Assembly (NCBI GenBank): GCA_004151065.3
Contig: NWUY0300001470.1
Span: 132,707 to 142,808, forward strand
Reading direction: 5' to 3'
DNA: 10,102 nucleotides
DNA from: Larix sibirica
Taxonomy: Eukaryota; Streptophyta; Pinopsida; Pinales; Pinaceae
The position numbers were made by a program, and so were the translations under genes. The notes below the pieces were generated by a model that was not told the DNA's origin, searched no databases, and saw only the letters and a list, made by a program, of their open reading frames with translations. Each line of letters begins with the position of its first letter. The stretch's first letter is position 1. This document shows positions 7,729 through 10,102 of the stretch, in pieces.

Positions 7729-7905
7729 CTACTCACTGCACAAATATATTTTATGATCCCAATAGAAGGCAACGTCAGTCCAGCTGTTGACCTTACTAAA
7801 CTCGGTGTTTTCTTCATTGAAGAGGGACCCAATTTTCTCTAATTTGTTGGTTTCCAGGTAACTAGTCCTTTTATTTTCAATTCCAATCCCTTTCTTTTAC
7901 ACAAT
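7729..7905 (-). other. Orphan open frame, possible exon or gene fragment
   Basis: The minus strand is open for 58 codons, ending at TAG 7731-7729, with no ATG near its start. The text has normal protein composition (KLEKIGSLFNEENTEF, NSWTDVAFYWDHKIYLCSE). The island 7750-7857 is less AT-rich than the surrounding DNA. On the minus strand an AG acceptor-like ACTAG precedes it near 7863. On the plus strand the same island ends in a donor-like CAG|GTAACT (7855-7862) and is open there in one frame as well, so the strand is not certain. I do not recognise the protein. Confidence 0.25.
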
Positions 7906-8479
7906 TACATATCTATTTAAATATTCATAAAAGCAATCTCAATTCTATCTTCGAACCCTTTTCCCCTAAAGTATCTATATATATATGCCTATAATTTTAA
8001 AAGCAATGAAATTCTCCTTCTTCTTCTTTTTCATTTACAACTTTCATATATATATATATAAACAACAACTAACTCTGCATATAATAAAGAACATGTCAAC
8101 CTGATTATGCATCAACAAAACTCAATATAATTATAAATATCTATTTCTCCGAAGGAAATTTCTTAGTTACATATGAACATAAATCCAACTCCAACCAGAG
8201 TCATACAAACATAAATTCCTCCACGTTGAGTATAGCAACAATAGACTACTTAATAAAGATAGGATCGAGGTCACTTCAATTAAGGTTTACCTTTCAATGA
8301 GAGAGGTTGTAATGTAAATAAGCAATTTCAATGGACATTCAAATACACCGAGTGGTTTATTAATTCAACTCAGAAATCGATACAGAACATATTGCATCAA
8401 TCGTATCCAAGGGTAAGGGTCATCAGAACGACTCGATCTAATTTAGACCGAGTGTATAATTATATTTGAAACCCGTGTG
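7906..8479. other. AT-rich, gene-free DNA with microsatellites
   Basis: Contains short alternating AT tracts (about 7975-7986 and 8046-8061) and a CTT-rich patch at about 8011-8030. ACCGAGTG occurs at about 8348 and 8449. No frame on either strand is convincing; splice-like strings exist but do not join any recognised exon. Confidence 0.5.
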
Positions 8480-8713
8480 TTCATAGTAAAGAATGACTAG
8501 CTATATCTCAAGATAGGACTGATCATCTAATTTTTGGCCTCTTCTCTCTTTCTTTTCTTCAAACATATTTAAACTTTATAAAGCAAGGACGAGGGCTAAA
8601 TCTAAACATAAAATTAATCATCTCATTGAACTTTATTCCAATTCATAAACGTATCTATCATCTATTCATAATAAAGAATGACCACTGCCTAAGTATACAA
8701 AGGGCCGGACATC
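8480..8713. repeat. Diverged pair of about 49-bp direct repeats, 185 bp apart
   Basis: TTCATAGTAAAGAATGACT (from 8480) and TTCATAATAAAGAATGACC (from 8665) begin two related segments, 8480-8528 and 8665-8713, both ending in ACATCT or TCATCT. The first 19 bases agree at 17 positions; the rest is only loosely similar. A possible third, weaker relative (ATATAATAAAGAAC) lies at about 8079. Function unknown. Confidence 0.5.
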
Positions 8714-8937
8714 TATCCTTGATTTCTTTTACCGACATGTATGTAACTTTCATATAGTTATAAACTAGCGTAATGCTTGCATGCTAATTGTGTTTAACTA
8801 ATACATTATAATGTATACAAATTGATCATGCTAATTGACCTTGAATTCAATATAATAATTAAATCATACATCAAATTTTATATTTGCCGAAGATGGAGGG
8901 CGATCGCAACCTTTTAATCACTAATTAATGATGGATG
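8714..8937. other. AT-rich DNA without gene
   Basis: No open frame, repeat or signal is supported. GGGCGATCGC near 8898-8907 is the only GC-rich spot. Confidence 0.4.
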
Positions 8938-8972
8938 ANAAAAAAAAAACAAAAACAAAAACAAAAAAAAAC
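8938..8972. repeat. Interrupted poly-A with an undetermined base
   Basis: A-runs separated by single C, preceded by N at 8939. The N shows that the sequence was ambiguous at the run, so its length is uncertain. Confidence 0.85.
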
Positions 8973-9207
8973 CTGCTATAAAAGAAGATTGGTCCTCCCA
9001 TAATCTACCCAAAACTTCGTAAATTTACCTTGGTTCTCAACCTCTACTGTTGTTCTCTAATGACATCATCATTGTTTTCTTATTTTCTTTAATCTTCACA
9101 TAGACCTTTCCCCTCTTCTTCCCCGATTTGTTTTTAAAATAAAACCTCCTTTATAACAAGATTGGTCCTCCCATGATTTACCCCTGCCTATGTAAATTTA
9201 CCTCGGT
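8966..9207. repeat. Two copies of a 69-bp unit, 173 bp apart
   Basis: Units at 8966-9034 and 9139-9207 share AGATTGGTCCTCCCA (8986-9000 and 9159-9173) and GTAAATTTACCT (9019-9030 and 9192-9203), both at an offset of 173. Each is preceded by A-rich DNA and AAACCT. The first unit is followed directly by dispersed repeat copy 2, so the longer repeat is composite. Confidence 0.85.
9035..9115. repeat. Dispersed repeat, copy 2 (81 bp)
   Basis: Same orientation as 7588-7675 and collinear with it from TCTCAACCTCTACT to CACATAGACCTTTCCCCTC. Here it follows an A-rich tract and the 8966 unit, whereas copy 1 precedes an A-run. Confidence 0.88.
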
Positions 9208-9929
9208 ACACCGTCCTTTAATCGTCATAACCAACACACAATACCAAATTAGAATGCAATTTAATAACCCTCAATGAACTTTAATAGTTTATTACATGCA
9301 ATAACACAGGATTCTTTGAGATGGTTCCAGACCTCCCTTATCCATGTGCAAACCCAAAAATACTCCAAAAGTGAGTAGACCATCCTTATTCCAATAATGA
9401 ATTAATTGTTGGGGCAACAAAATAAACATGATTTGATGAAGGATAAACCATTACATTTTAGTCAACAATTGGATGGAGGATTGACTGGATGGCATAGAGT
9501 GGCTCATGGGATTCTTCCAAGGGAATCTCATCCAAAAACAAATTCACCATGGAGACAATTGAACTGTATGTAGTCGAAAAGGGGATGGTTCAACTTACAC
9601 ATAGTTTTTTATGCAATTGGTCCTCACCCCAAAAACAAATGCCACGGATCACATATAATCGTTTGTGCGAAATCAATCCATGGCTAAAATTATGTCAACA
9701 TTCTTATCAAGGATTTGGGAGGGCATATTGGTGAGATCGAGTGGTTTTCACTCTTTTCACTAGGGATCAAATCTTATTGATACATTGACTCATTGTGATA
9801 AGGTTCGAAGGGTAGGCGACCCCTAGGACATAGGTTCACCTCGGTGGGATTTGGGACATCTCGGCCCCTACTGAGTCATAAGTTATTGGTATATCTGGCT
9901 TGTAGGTTGTTGGATATACTCTTGGAGTT
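9208..9929. other. Stretch without a supported gene
   Basis: Base composition is less AT-rich from 9300 on. Short open frames exist (plus strand 9549-9734; minus-strand text read across about 9380-9730), and some read like protein, but none carries a motif I recognise or continues far. Old repeat-derived coding sequence is possible. Confidence 0.4.
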
Positions 9930-10016
9930 ATGGTGGAAACCACCAGATTTGAACCTGAGCCTAGCCTAGGTAATCCCAGCAAGTTACGTGTAATCGAGGT
10001 TCTTAGACGTGCCAAC
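9930..10016 (-). repeat. Possible tRNA-derived SINE-like patch
   Basis: The minus strand has GGTTCAAATCT (9955-9945), a good match to the RNA polymerase III B box (GGTTCGAATCC). A weak A-box-like TGGCACGTCTA starts at 10014, about 59 bases upstream, longer than usual. A perfect small hairpin TGGTGG-AAA-CCACCA lies at 9931-9945. No cloverleaf could be drawn, and no A-tail or target duplication was found. Confidence 0.2.
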
Positions 10017-10102
10017 CCCACGTTTGTTATGATTTGTTAGATTTTCTTGGCTACAAATGTACGATTACTTGCAAACCAAACTCCTCTAGATATGGATTTG
10101 CA
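10017..10102. other. Right edge, nothing recognised
   Basis: No open frame, repeat or signal can be supported in the last bases. Confidence 0.4.

Noticed and set aside
9549-9734. 61-codon plus-strand open frame
   Set aside because: No recognised motif; the opposite strand and another plus frame read equally well.
9836-10021. 61-codon minus-strand open frame
   Set aside because: Overlaps the B-box-like patch, has unremarkable composition and no recognised domain.

Overview
This is nuclear DNA of a seed plant. The evidence is the start of a plant-type TRM11 gene at the left edge, plant L1-type LINE ORF1 (DUF4283) remnants, long AT-rich stretches without genes, simple repeats, and old repeat-derived genes decayed mostly by C-to-T type nonsense changes. 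The large, old, heavily decayed repeats would suit a gymnosperm, but that is only a weak inference. I see no prokaryotic operon, CRISPR array, rRNA or canonical tRNA gene. The only apparently intact host coding sequence is a 95-base fragment at the left end; everything else that looks coding is broken.

Left part (1-790): positions 1-95 on the minus strand hold the first 31 codons of a TRM11-like tRNA guanine-N2 methyltransferase, running off the window. Its upstream side contains a 90-bp unit repeated twice (331-510), then featureless AT-rich DNA.

800-1909, plus strand: a decayed LINE ORF1. Its unusual feature is a recognisable ubiquitin-like domain (1025-1234, ending in Gly-Gly) fused in frame ahead of a linker and a DUF4283 nucleic-acid-binding domain (about 1422-1909). 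No endonuclease or reverse transcriptase follows.

2658-7289: two decayed, divergently arranged genes that I cannot assign to a named family. The minus-strand one (5561 down to 2658) can be followed for about 970 codons through three frameshifts and 23 stops. It has a globular N-terminal half, an acidic and proline-rich middle and a coiled-coil-like C-terminal half. The plus-strand one (from 5796) is coiled coil almost throughout. They are separated by only about 234 bp. The pair looks like the cargo of a repeated element without visible ends, or like two abutting element fragments.

7290-10102: gene-poor DNA with a C-run/A-run junction, an (AT)n tract, dispersed and tandem short repeats (7588 and 9035; 8966 and 9139; 8480 and 8665), one orphan minus-strand open frame (7729-7905), and a doubtful tRNA-derived SINE-like patch near the right end. 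All family assignments come from recognition by eye; no database search was run.
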